A stretch of 39,648 bases of DNA from positions 1 to 39,648 of the forward strand of contig MPUH01000695.1 of assembly GCA_001970955.1 (NCBI GenBank). Reading direction: 5' to 3'. The notes under the pieces are model-generated. The model made no database searches. It saw nothing but the letters and a program-made list of their open reading frames with translations, and was not told the DNA's origin. Position numbers and translations under genes: made by a program. This stretch comes from Stentor coeruleus. Lineage: Eukaryota; Ciliophora; Heterotrichea; Heterotrichida; Stentoridae. How positions within the stretch are numbered: the stretch's first letter is position 1; each line of letters begins with the position of its first letter. Shown here in pieces: positions 9,584-19,536 of this stretch.

Positions 9584-10338
9584 ATTTATATATTTAAAAG
9601 AACTTAATTCATTTATGCTTTGTATATATGGAGGGAATATATTAGAAAAACCTTCATATGTGAATTTTTAAAGGGAGGATATGAATAAAAATATGGGTTA
9701 GGATAATGAAAGATATGATAAAGGAGATTGAAAGAAATTATGAAAATATATGAAAATAAAAAATTTTAGGTGTGAGGAAGGTTTTTATATATTAGAATGA
9801 GTTAGAAAGTGTGAATTATGCGTTTATTGAAAATTTTGGGGATTAAATTATTTTTTTAGTTTAGTGATGTGGCTTTTAAGTTTTTATGTGATTTGGATTG
9901 TGGTTTTAGGTTAGGATGATGTGGAAGATTAAGAAATTGCTAAGAGTGGGGTTGAGGAGGTGAATGATTTTATGCTTTTTATAGATTTGTTCCCTTATAA
10001 TTAAAACAACTTTATTATTGATGATTTAAGAGACATTTAGTACTTAAATATAACTATATCTTTAAACTTATCATAAACTCAATTTCATCTCACAATTTTC
10101 AAGCCTAAAAAACCTTTTAACTACCTATCTTCCAATCATAAAACCCCTGCAAAACATATAACCATAACACAAGCCTATATCTAAAAATTTTTATATCCAC
10201 CTAACAATTTCCATCAAACTTAACCTTCTAAACTATCTGCCTAATACAAAATTTTATTTTCCAAAAACATAAAAAAACCCTATCCCAAAATCCCCAAATT
10301 TATTATCCTCCACAACAAAAAAAATACATAAATTAAAA
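9584..10338. promoter_or_regulatory. Divergent promoter region with abrupt strand-composition switch
   Basis: No gene is seen. Bases 9660-9985 are rich in G and almost free of C. Bases 10060-10338 are rich in C and almost free of G. The switch lies near 10,000, between the minus-strand gene at 9583 and the plus-strand PIWI gene. Each gene therefore has a G-poor sense strand just upstream, which may mark 5' UTRs and transcription start zones. Confidence 0.6.
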
Positions 10339-12809
10339 ATGCAATTTATTAAAATTACCTCTAAAAAAAAAAGGCGCATTTTTGAAATAATAAATATGGA
10401 AACCGCAATGCAAGCTTTACGTCCAGGTTATAATCAATCTGGTATTCCAATTCAATTGCAAGGTAATTTTTTCAAATTTTATCATAAGCAAATATCATTT
10501 TGCCTACAACGATATTCTGTTTTTTTCACCCCTGATATTTCTTATAGCCTTTCGAAACTCCGAGCAAAAATTATTTTTATGGCAAAGCCCCAAATTGTTG
10601 AGCATCTCGGCCAATTTGTTTTTGCAAATACAATTATTTTCAGTTTACAGACTTCACCAGAATTTATTATAGAAACTTCATATGATAATCTCAATTACAC
10701 TTTAAGAATCACTCCAACTGGCTCTTTGTCTCAGCCTAAAGAAATCATGCATTTTTATAACAAATTTTTCAATAGAGTTCAAGGAATGCTTAAGCTTGTT
10801 ATGATTGGTAGGAAATTCTATGACCTTGATAAGGCTATAAAGCTTTCACAACACAAATTGATAATATGGCCTGGATATGTCAATTCTGTTGGATACTATG
10901 AAGAAGGGTGTTTACTTAATGTTGATGTTTCACATAGATATTTAAGAGAAATAACGATTTATGATCAGATTAAAAAAATTAAAAAAAAATCCCCGCATAA
11001 TTTTAGAGAAGTTATAGCTAAGTTATTAATTGGAGCTTCAGCTTTAACGATATATAATAAGAAATCTTATAAGATAGATATATTGATTGGGATATGTCTC
11101 CATCAAGTAATTTTGAAAAAGATGGCCAAAAAATAGATTTTAAAAAATATTATGCAACTCATTGGGCAATGGAGATTAGATTCAATGATCAGCCTCTATT
11201 ACGTTCAAACCTTAAAAACATGATCTGTTACCTACTCCCCGAGTTCTGCGTAATCACAGGCCTAACAAAAGAAATCCGCTCCGATTTCATGATAATGAAA
11301 GACATAGCACAATCAACATCAATAGTTCCAAATTCTCGACTAAAAAAGTCAACAGAACTAATACAGATTTTGAATAGTAAATCTAATATTATTAAAGAAA
11401 TGAATAGTTGGAAAATTTTTATAGATGCTAATCCAATTAACATAGAAGCTCGAGTTATACAAGCTGGACAGGTAATAATGGGTAATAATCAATCTATTCA
11501 TATAAATGAAGCTATAGGGAGCTTTGACCGAGATATACAAAAAAAAATGTATTTCCAGCCACGAATAGACAAATGGGGTGTTTTCTATATAGAATCTGAT
11601 AAGATGCTTGTTGAGCAAAATCTATTAAGTAGTTTACATCAATCAATCAAAATTTTTAGAATCTGATAAGATGCTTGTTGAGCAAAATCTATTAAGTAGT
11701 TTACATCAATCAATCAAAATTTTTAATATTAATTGTGAAAAACCATCAACATTTTCTGTTTCTAGTGACCGATGGGAAGACTGGGATAGGATTTTAAGGC
11801 AAACTTTAAACCCAACTGTAAAAATAATTATATGTGTCCTTCCTGGCTATAAAGGTAAAAGCCATTTATATGATGATTTGAAACGTTTGACCTTTTCAAG
11901 TTTTCCAGTCCCAACACAAGTGATTTTAAACTCAACTTTGAAAAAAGAAAAATCATTAAGATCGATTATTAACAAAATAATTATACAGATTAATGCAAAG
12001 ATTGGAGGAATACCTTGAATTATTGATCCTTTACCTTTAAGTAATATTTTTTGTATGATTATAGGAATTGATGTTTTTAGTAAACCTGAATCAAATGGAG
12101 TTTTAGGATTTTGCGCGACTATAGATAAGAGTTATTCGAAATATTATTCGTTTCCTAAGGTCATAAACCCTGGAGGTGAAGTATTTGAGAAGATTAAGGA
12201 ATGTACTGAATTAGCCCTTAATCAATTTTATAATGAAAATCAAGTTTATCCTAAGGTTATTGTAGTTTTTAGAGATGGGGTTTCAGATTCACAAAGGACT
12301 TCTGTGATTAATAATGAAGTTGAAGCTGTAAAACTAGCTTTTATATCAGTTAAGGCGGGAGATAAAAGCTTTGATAGTCCTTCACTTTTGTATGTGATTG
12401 TTAATAAGAGAACAAATGCTAGGTTTTATTGCCAGAACAATGGAAATGTTAGTAACCCACCTATAGGCACAATTGTAGATACAAAAGTTGTTAATAAATT
12501 CGGTTATGACTTTTTTATCCTCCCAGCAAAATCATCACAAGGGTGTATGATCCCAACACATTTTCATGTTGTTTATAAAAATTTTACATATAAGTTTATG
12601 ATGATAGTGGACTAAACTGTGATAAAATTCAAAGCTTAGCTTATAAAATGTGTTTCTCTTACTATAATTGGTGTGGGTCAGTACGTATCCCTGCCCCATG
12701 TTTATATGCTCATAAACTTGCCTATAGTTATGGAGAAAGAAGTGATCAAAATGGTCCTCCTCAGCCTCATCCAAATTGGTCTACATCAAAATCTTTATAT
12801 TACCTCTAA
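10339..12809 (+). CDS. PIWI-clade Argonaute, reading frame interrupted as assembled
   Basis: PIWI proteins bind small RNAs; in ciliates they guide DNA elimination or silencing. Domains in order: N-terminal region, PAZ-like region (LNVDVSHRYL near 10917), MID, and a PIWI domain with all catalytic residues: IGIDVF (first Asp, about 12070), FRDGVSD (second Asp, about 12270) and PTHFH (His, about 12560). The protein ends in the canonical LYYL at the TAA 12807-12809. Lesions: (a) near 11076 one base is missing within the conserved IDDIDWD motif; (b) a 67-bp tandem duplication (11592-11725) shifts the frame; (c) a 23-bp insertion (about 12574-12596) shifts it again. TGA at 12016 encodes Trp. Correcting these gives about 775 residues, normal for PIWI. 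The start may be 10339 or the ATG at 10396 (METAMQALRPGY). It is either a recent pseudogene, a locus with retained germline sequence, or assembly error. Confidence 0.88.
11592..11725. repeat. 67-bp exact tandem duplication inside the PIWI gene
   Basis: Copies at 11592-11658 and 11659-11725 are identical. Since 67 is not a multiple of three, the second copy breaks the frame. Skipping one copy joins the frames ending at 11666 and starting near 11671. Confidence 0.93.
12574..12596. mobile_element. 23-bp TA-flanked insertion in the PIWI gene (IES-like)
   Basis: The hexamer GTTTAT occurs at 12571-12576 and again at 12594-12599. Deleting one 23-bp period restores the conserved sequence HVVYDDSGL after the catalytic-His motif and continues in frame to the stop. 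The segment can be cut between two TA dinucleotides, the boundary typical of ciliate internal eliminated sequences. It has no GT-AG ends of the usual 15-nt intron. An IES retained in the macronucleus is inferred; simple slippage duplication of the hexamer region is an alternative. Confidence 0.45.
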
Positions 12810-12866
12810 CTATTTTTAGTAAGTTAAATTAATCTAATTATCAATCAATATATTATTAATAATTAA

Positions 12867-14000
12867 TTATCTTCTAATTTGTTTAAATGCACTAGCTGCT
12901 ACATCCCAATTATCTTCAATATTAGCAAAAGGAATTTCAACCTCCCACATTGTTTTAAGTACATATCCTCTGATAATCGCAATATAATCTTTAACTTCAA
13001 CTGTTATATTGTCTGATGAAAGGTTTAATTTCTGATATGACTGTGTGAATTTGACAAATGAACACCACATTAAACAAACTTTTTCAAGAATCCTTTCTTC
13101 AGACCCAACAGCGCAGTTTTCTATAAAAATTCTTAGTTTTTCCCATATTTCGCCCACGTTTCTCCATGGTAATTCGGTGGTTAGATTTAAAAAAGTTTTA
13201 TCTGTAGTGATTTTTAATGCTAAACAACTATACAAAGAATCATCAACCATAGTTGTTTTATGCCTAAAAACTTTTCCCCCATAATTATCAACATTCAAAG
13301 GTTCTGTCCAGTGATCTTTACCACCAAGATTATTTAGATGTTTATCATTTATATTATTTGCATATGTGACAGCGTATTTGAAGTTTTTTTCAATATCATT
13401 TTCATAGTTTGCGTCGAATTTTCTATACAAAACCGATTTTTTGTAGTAATTATTTATGTTTTCTTTGTTTTTGTTGTTGATATTCATATAGTTTCTAACT
13501 TGAGTTTTAATTATCTCACATTCATCTTCGCTTTGTAGATTTTTTTCATTAGTTTCCCTTAACAATCTTTCATGATCTGAGTTCTTTTTAGGGGTTTTCT
13601 TTATTGTTTTGGGTATAGGGAAAGACCATTCTAAAGGTTTTAAGCATGGGATTTCAGTTTCTGGGAAAAGGTAGTTCATGCTCATTTGGCTATCAAATGA
13701 ACTCCTTTGACTTGGCTGAGAGCTTTCGTTTTCTTCAAAAACTGGGGTTAAAAAACGTGAGACTACAGACTGAGGGCCTTGATAAGGGTATTCAAAACCT
13801 CTTGAATTTTCAGTTGCCGGGTATGGGGTAGATATATAAACTTCTTCTTCTTCAGGGTTTTCAATATCATTTATTGTTTGGGATAATGGACCTTCTCCAT
13901 CAGGGAATTCAATAGTACTTTTATTACCCCAGCTTACTCTTTTATCGTGCGGTGAAGCGCTTGATTCTCGAGATTTTAAAATAGAATTTTTTTTAGACAT
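12867..14000 (-). CDS. Unknown 377-residue protein with an RVxW motif near the N-terminus
   Basis: I do not recognise a domain. The first 40 residues combine SILKSRESS and KRVSWGNKS, a layout like the ILK...RVSF region of protein phosphatase 1-binding regulators. About residues 40-165 are acidic, low complexity and rich in Ser/Pro. From about 215 to the end the sequence is folded-looking and Trp/aromatic-rich (WTEPLNVDNYGGKVFRHK, MWCSFVKF), perhaps a helical domain. It stops at TAA and converges on the PIWI gene with 57 nt between stops. The upstream 200 bases are C-poor, like other minus-strand promoters here. Confidence 0.75.
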   Translation of the reverse strand: MSKKNSILKSRESSASPHDKRVSWGNKSTIEFPDGEGPLSQTINDIENPEEEEVYISTPYPATENSRGFEYPYQGPQSVVSRFLTPVFEENESSQPSQRSSFDSQMSMNYLFPETEIPCLKPLEWSFPIPKTIKKTPKKNSDHERLLRETNEKNLQSEDECEIIKTQVRNYMNINNKNKENINNYYKKSVLYRKFDANYENDIEKNFKYAVTYANNINDKHLNNLGGKDHWTEPLNVDNYGGKVFRHKTTMVDDSLYSCLALKITTDKTFLNLTTELPWRNVGEIWEKLRIFIENCAVGSEERILEKVCLMWCSFVKFTQSYQKLNLSSDNITVEVKDYIAIIRGYVLKTMWEVEIPFANIEDNWDVAASAFKQIRR

Positions 14001-14946
14001 TATCCCGCCGATATATGGGGGATGATAGAAACATTTTCATTTGTGAGAAATAAGTTTGAAAATTTTTTGATTTAGATTTTGTAGAGTTTTTGGGTTATGG
14101 GATTTTGATGTTTTTAGTTTGGGGTATTTAAAGAAATATTGTGAAAGATTTGAGGGTTTTTTTTTTTAGGTTTTTGAGTGTGATGTTGTAGGCTTTTGTA
14201 AATATAAGATTTTAGTAATTTTTGATTATGTTTATATGAATATTTATTATATTATTTTTCAGTGATAGAGAAAATATTTCAGAACTTTTTAAAGAAATTT
14301 GATTTTTTTAACATGGATTTTCTATTGCTGGATATAAAGTTTTCTTATTTTAAGAATTATATCATAGAATATCTTAAATTTCCAAAATAGCTAGTAAATT
14401 ATAGTCGAAATCGTAAAATAAAAAAGATATTTATAATTTATATTTCTATTAAAAAATCACGAATTAAAGCAGTATATGCAAATTATAAGAATTTTTGTTT
14501 TGAAATAAGCAAAATAATCATAAAATTAAGTAGTTTTTTTACTTGTATTTGAAAATCGATATGCTTATTTAAAAAAATTGTCATCGAAATCGATATGCTT
14601 ATTTAAAAAAATTGTCATCGATATTTTCATAATTATGCTAATTAAAACGAGTTATACCAAATGTTTAGATATCATTTAAAATCTTAAAAAACTCATTTAA
14701 AAACCTTCAAAAGCTAAATTTTCAAATATTTTTTTGCGTCATTTCTTTTCTTATATTCAAATTACTAACAGAATTTTGTATTCATATAAAACCCCAAGTC
14801 TGTTGATACTATTTAACCTGACAATATGCTAATATTTCTATATATACACTTTCTATTCTACGTGATAATTACATTCAATTTATTATCTTCACAAAATACT
14901 TGAATTCAAACTTTAAATCTCATCCAAATCTAATTGTTAATAAACT
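14001..14946. other. Divergent intergenic region with a 34-bp tandem duplication
   Basis: No ORF is supported. Bases 14000-14220 are C-poor and bases from about 14640 on are G-poor, the same divergent-promoter composition pattern as elsewhere. The centre carries an exact tandem duplication listed separately. Confidence 0.5.
14553..14620. repeat. 34-bp exact tandem duplication
   Basis: Two identical 34-bp copies (14553-14586, 14587-14620) beginning AAATCGATATGC and ending TTGTCATCG. They are intergenic, with no coding consequence. Confidence 0.92.
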
Positions 14947-16065
14947 ATGAGAGCAGCTCTACTAATAGAAAACAAAAAAAAATCACAGCCTTTGCTTCCA
15001 TTAAACAGATCCAAAACCAACATCCAGCCCAAAGTCGAAAAGCCCAAATTCACTCTAACAAAAGAAGAAGAAAAAACATACGGCGAGCGATTTCCAACAG
15101 GATTTAAAAAACTAAAAATCTTAGGCCGAGGTGGTTGTGCATTAGTCTGGCTCGGCGAAGACATTTCAAATGGTAAAAAACTAGCAGTGAAACAGATAAG
15201 CCGGATGAGTGGTCCTAACGCAATAGAAAGTTGTAAACGTGAAATCCACTTTGGGACTATACTTAACGAATTATCCCACCCAGCTCTTGATAGCATAATT
15301 CATTTAGTAGACTCAAAGACTGAAAAATCAGATATATGGGCATTATATGAAGTAGGTGGGACAAGCTTAAGTAAAGCTCTTTTTCAAGTCAAAGGAGAAT
15401 TCGTCAAAGGTGAGCGAATGTATAAAATCGAACATCCGAATATATATCGTGAGTTTATGAACATAAAAGTTTTAAGCAGATTTATATACGAATTTATGCA
15501 AGTTCTAGAGTTTCTTAGTTCACAAAATATTGTCCATAGCGACTTGAAACCTGATAATATTTTGGTTAATACAGAAAAATATGAAGGAATTAAAATTATT
15601 GACTTTGGCTCAGCTTATTATTTTACAGGTAGTGGAAGTATAAATACAGCAACTCCTGAATATATGCCCCCTGAAGCTTTAGAAATAGCTCATTGTCCAG
15701 GTGATCATATTTCACATTTATCAAGTATTTCAAGACCATGGTCTTTTGATATATGGTCTGCAGGGATGATTATTCTTGAGATTATATCAGGTGTACCTTT
15801 ATGGATGTCTTTAAAATCTAGGACTGAAAAAATGGGTAGAATGGTCTTATGTAGAGGCTTGCTTGCAGCAAGCGCTAGAGACCCAGAGACTATATTAAAA
15901 CTTCAGGCAGAGACAACTTATAACCTTAGCAGTACAATTAGTAAATACGCTGCTTTTTCAGTACCACAAAGTTTAGTTGATTTAGTTACTAAAATGCTTG
16001 ATTGGGACCCTGCAAACCGTATTTCCCCATCTGAAGCTTTGACTCATGAATTCTTTCAGATATAA
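14947..16065 (+). CDS. Protein Ser/Thr kinase, probably active
   Basis: A 372-residue kinase with a short basic N-terminal extension. The glycine loop is LGRGGCALV (about 59-67) and the ATP lysine is in LAVKQ (K82). The catalytic loop reads HSDLKPDN (197-204) with Ser in place of the usual Arg of HRD, the metal site is DFG (219-221), and the APE-equivalent is PPE (241-243). The C-lobe ends with DPANRISPSEALTHEFF, the conserved C-lobe Arg region. HSD rather than HRD suggests that regulation by activation-loop phosphorylation may be reduced. A roughly 40-residue insertion lies between the hinge (YEVGGTSLSKAL) and helix E. I cannot place it in a named group. It converges on the AP-2 mu gene with 59 nt between stops. 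Confidence 0.9.
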   Translation: MRAALLIENKKKSQPLLPLNRSKTNIQPKVEKPKFTLTKEEEKTYGERFPTGFKKLKILGRGGCALVWLGEDISNGKKLAVKQISRMSGPNAIESCKREIHFGTILNELSHPALDSIIHLVDSKTEKSDIWALYEVGGTSLSKALFQVKGEFVKGERMYKIEHPNIYREFMNIKVLSRFIYEFMQVLEFLSSQNIVHSDLKPDNILVNTEKYEGIKIIDFGSAYYFTGSGSINTATPEYMPPEALEIAHCPGDHISHLSSISRPWSFDIWSAGMIILEIISGVPLWMSLKSRTEKMGRMVLCRGLLAASARDPETILKLQAETTYNLSSTISKYAAFSVPQSLVDLVTKMLDWDPANRISPSEALTHEFFQI

Positions 16066-16124
16066 GTAAAATTTAGTATTTGCTTTATATTTTATAAACT
16101 TAATCTGTATTTTAATAAGATTTT

Positions 16125-17399
16125 TTAAATTCTATGCTGATATGAACCAGCTTTTGTTATATACCGTATCCATTTGATAGGCTTATAATTACTTTTTTCT
16201 ATAACTCTTAAAAATCGAACCCTTAACCCTGATGCTGTGAACATTGGCACTTGGAAATCGATTGATATTGGTGGCTTACTCCATACTTTTTCTGATGATG
16301 TAGTGACTAGATTTACACTACCTCGCATAGTATATTCTGAGTCACCTGGAAATCTTCTAATCCTCCACATGATAGCACTTTGTTCAGGTTCATATTTAGC
16401 TTTACCTGATACTACAAAAATGTTGCATTTTCCAGTATTTCTGGGTGTAGGGATTTTTATTACAACATTTGTTGCGAAGAGGTTTCTGTCAAACATCGAC
16501 TTGACTTTTAAAGAAATTTCGATTTTCGCATTACCGTATTCCTGATAAATCGGCATAAGTTTAAAAGGTAAGTTAATATTTTCAGTTACTCTATAAGTCA
16601 TAAGCTCAAATATCCCATCTGGTGGAATAAACGTAATAGCCCTATCTTTATCGAATTTCCCTAATCTCACACATTGATGAAACTTAATATCATCAATAGA
16701 AATCCCTTTATCTAAACTTTGAGTCTCACTTGCCATAGCCAATTTATCATTCATTCCAAATTTGCACTCTGGCATAAAACTCAATTGACTTTTCACCATA
16801 ACCTGCCCAGATACATCACTTCTTAATACCGTACCTTTACTTGACATAAGAACATTAACATTTTCTATAACATCAATATAAACTTCATTTCTTTTATATC
16901 TAATCCCTTCAGGTCTCCAACTTGTTGCCCCTGTAGCTTGTATAAGAGCTCCAATAATCTGTTCATCTTTCATATCTTTTTTAATCCCTCCTTGGGTTAT
17001 AAATTGTTTAAGAACTTCAGGTTCAGTTATTTGTGGTAAGCCAAAATCTATAATTTCATCTAAAAGTTCATAGATTAAGACATAATTTTTACGTATTGAA
17101 GCTTCATTAAATTCACCTCCGAAATAAGCTTTGAAAAGGTCGATAAGTTTGTATAAGAATTGAATTATCATTGCTGTATTAACATTTGATGCTGATGCGG
17201 CAACTAGGGTTATAGTATTTTGGGATATATTGATGTAATGAACTCCATTTAAAGTTACGATTGGACGTTCAGAAGCTTCTTTAGCTGCAACAACTTGAGT
17301 ACAGAATTGTGAGACTTCGGTTCTACTAACATCATCACGGTAGGAACGATAAATAAGAACTTCACCTCGGGTATTTAGTAAAAGAATAGAGCTTGCCAT
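16125..17399 (-). CDS. AP2M1: AP-2 clathrin adaptor complex, mu subunit
   Basis: The medium subunit of the AP-2 adaptor binds Yxx-phi cargo signals and membrane lipid in clathrin-mediated endocytosis. The 424 residues match the family length. There is an N-terminal longin-like domain (about 1-140, starting MASSILLLNTRGEVLIYRSY). A linker carries KQFITQGGIKKD, and a mu-homology domain runs from about 165 (WRPEGIRYKRNEVYIDV) with PECKFGMNDK and FHQCVRLGKFD. The terminal IRYITKAGSYQHRI resembles the family's C-terminal strand. The TGATSWRPEGI context and the FIPPDGIFELM motif fit AP-2 mu better than AP-1 mu, which I judge from the family only. No intron is needed. The upstream region is C-poor and shared with the divergent kinesin. 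Confidence 0.93.
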   Translation of the reverse strand: MASSILLLNTRGEVLIYRSYRDDVSRTEVSQFCTQVVAAKEASERPIVTLNGVHYINISQNTITLVAASASNVNTAMIIQFLYKLIDLFKAYFGGEFNEASIRKNYVLIYELLDEIIDFGLPQITEPEVLKQFITQGGIKKDMKDEQIIGALIQATGATSWRPEGIRYKRNEVYIDVIENVNVLMSSKGTVLRSDVSGQVMVKSQLSFMPECKFGMNDKLAMASETQSLDKGISIDDIKFHQCVRLGKFDKDRAITFIPPDGIFELMTYRVTENINLPFKLMPIYQEYGNAKIEISLKVKSMFDRNLFATNVVIKIPTPRNTGKCNIFVVSGKAKYEPEQSAIMWRIRRFPGDSEYTMRGSVNLVTTSSEKVWSKPPISIDFQVPMFTASGLRVRFLRVIEKSNYKPIKWIRYITKAGSYQHRI

Positions 17400-17886
17400 T
17401 TATTTAGCAGGTTTATTGGGTGAATAAAGCTTTTTTTTTTTGTAGAGAGAGGAGAGATAGGGAGAATAAAAGATATTAAAAGATAGAGTGAAAATTTTGA
17501 TTAGAAGAAAATAGGAGGATTAGAGATTAGTAGAAAGATACAATAGGTAAATAAGATGTTTTTATATGTGGATAAGAAAATATAAGATGGGGTAGAGTTA
17601 TGGTTTTTGAAAATAATATTGGGATGGTATGAGTTGTTAAGGAAGATATATTTTTTAAGCTAAAATTCCAATTAAAAACCTCAATTTTTTTTTATAATCT
17701 TCAAAATCCTATAACATCTACCAAATAATCTTAAACCTTTATTATCTAAAAAGCCTTCTAATAATATCAACACACTCCAAGACAGCTAATAAACACCTAA
17801 TCTGGATTATTCAACAATCGCATAAATTTCCAATGAAATGATAAAATTCTAAAAATCCATGAAAAATAACTAAATATAATTTTAAA
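17400..17886. promoter_or_regulatory. Divergent promoter region with composition switch
   Basis: No gene is seen. Bases 17400-17640 are purine- and T-rich with very few C. Bases 17650-17880 have very few G. The switch at about 17645 separates the AP-2 mu and kinesin promoters. Confidence 0.6.
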
Positions 17887-19536
17887 ATGGTTGAAAAGGA
17901 CCAAAAGATCCAAGTCATCGTCCGCAAGCGTCCTCTAAACTCAAAAGAAATCAGTAAAGGTGACCAAGACATCCTCCAACGTTTATCAGCCGATACCCTT
18001 ATCGTAAGAGAGCAAAAACTCAAAGTTGATCTAACAAAATACATCGAAGAACACCATTTTAACTTTGATGGCGTATATAGCGAAGATATATCCAATCAAG
18101 AACTTTATATCTCAGCAGTCCAACCTATAGTCCAAGCATCATTTCAAGGAGCTAAAGTGACCTGTTTTGCTTATGGACAAACTGGAAGTGGTAAAACATT
18201 TACTATGATGGGTGAAGAATCAATCCCAGGTCTTTATCTTTTAGCAGCAACAGATTTATTTTATTATCGTGACCAATATTTCAGAAACATAAAATTCACA
18301 GTTTCATTCTATGAAATTTATTGTGGCAAACTTCATGATTTATTAAATGACCGAAATCAACTTTTTGCCCGTGAAGATGCGAAACAAAATGTTAACATTG
18401 TTGGCTTACAAAATAAACCTGTTGAAACAGTTGAAGCGTTAATGAAAATAATAGGAACTGGTATGGAATCTAGAACTACAGGGCAGACTGGAGCTAATGA
18501 TGATTCTTCAAGATCACATGCGATTTTGGAGATTAATTTAAAACAAGGGAAAAAAGTTGTAGGGAAAATGTCGTTTATTGACCTTGCTGGTTCAGAAAGA
18601 GGAGCTGATGTTAGTGGAGCGGATTTTAAAACCCGTATGGATGGTGCGGAGATTAATAAATCCTTATTAGCCTTAAAAGAGTGTATTAGAGCTTTAGATC
18701 AAGAAAAAAGACATACACCTTTTAGAGGAAGTAAACTTACACAAGTTCTTAAAGACTCATTTTTAGGTAATTGTAGAACGGTTATGATAGCAAATGTATC
18801 CCCTGGGTTGTTAAGTTGTGAACATACATTGAATACTTTAAGGTATGCTGATAGAGTAAAAGAACTTAAAAAGGGAGAAAAAGGTGATAAAGCAGGCAAA
18901 GATGATAAATTGGCTAATATACTCATGTTACCAAGACAAAATGTTAATGTTGTTAGGTATAATGTTGAAGAAAATGAAGAAACCCTACCACCACCAAAAC
19001 CTATAAAAAATGAAGAAGACTCTTCAAGGCTTTTGTTTAAAAAAGCTAACAAAGACGATAATAAATTTAAAAGCAAAATCGGCTCAGGGATTAGTGGAGG
19101 TAAAAATGTTAACCAAAAACCTTTTATGCCTCCTCCTAAAGCAGTAGAGAAAAAACCTCCACAAGTTAATATGGAAGAACTTAGTGAAAAACATGAACAA
19201 CTTATTGGAATTATTTTAGCTGAAGAAGAAGATTTGATTAATTCTCATAGGAAAATGATTGATGAAATGGTCGATATGATTAAACATCAGATGGGGTTAC
19301 TTAGTGAAGTTGATAAACCTGGAAGTGATGTTGATAATTATGTTAGAGAACTTGATACAGTATTGAGTATTAAAGAAGATATGATTAAAGGGATAAGGGA
19401 AAAACTTAGGGTTTTTAATGACCATTTGAGACAAGAGGAAGATCTTACGTTGGCATTTGAAAAAAATAAAGCTGTGATGGATGTTTTTAACTTGGATGCT
19501 CATGATGATGACCTTTTACAAGATATTGATGATTAA
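17887..19536 (+). CDS. Kinesin-13-like microtubule depolymerase with N-terminal motor
   Basis: Kinesin-13 proteins remove tubulin from microtubule ends and control spindle and cilium length. The motor occupies about residues 7-335. Visible motifs: P-loop GQTGSGKT (97-104), switch I NDDSSRSHA (204-212), switch II DLAGSERGAD (232-241), the kinesin-13 KVD finger in LKVDLTKY (46-53), and the class-typical KEC in ALKECIRAL (264-266). After the motor come a Lys/Pro-rich linker and a C-terminal coiled coil (about 430-549). Unlike typical kinesin-13s, where roughly 200 residues and the class-specific neck precede the motor, here only six residues do. I saw no upstream in-frame exon. The gene stops at TAA, with the next plus-strand gene starting 174 nt later. 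Confidence 0.93.
   Translation: MVEKDQKIQVIVRKRPLNSKEISKGDQDILQRLSADTLIVREQKLKVDLTKYIEEHHFNFDGVYSEDISNQELYISAVQPIVQASFQGAKVTCFAYGQTGSGKTFTMMGEESIPGLYLLAATDLFYYRDQYFRNIKFTVSFYEIYCGKLHDLLNDRNQLFAREDAKQNVNIVGLQNKPVETVEALMKIIGTGMESRTTGQTGANDDSSRSHAILEINLKQGKKVVGKMSFIDLAGSERGADVSGADFKTRMDGAEINKSLLALKECIRALDQEKRHTPFRGSKLTQVLKDSFLGNCRTVMIANVSPGLLSCEHTLNTLRYADRVKELKKGEKGDKAGKDDKLANILMLPRQNVNVVRYNVEENEETLPPPKPIKNEEDSSRLLFKKANKDDNKFKSKIGSGISGGKNVNQKPFMPPPKAVEKKPPQVNMEELSEKHEQLIGIILAEEEDLINSHRKMIDEMVDMIKHQMGLLSEVDKPGSDVDNYVRELDTVLSIKEDMIKGIREKLRVFNDHLRQEEDLTLAFEKNKAVMDVFNLDAHDDDLLQDIDD

Noticed and set aside
12594..12607. A 14-nt GT...AG segment in the PIWI gene whose removal also restores the frame
   Set aside because: It would delete the conserved YDDS residues, and 14 nt is off the 15-nt size seen in the two supported introns. 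The 23-bp TA-bounded explanation fits the protein better.
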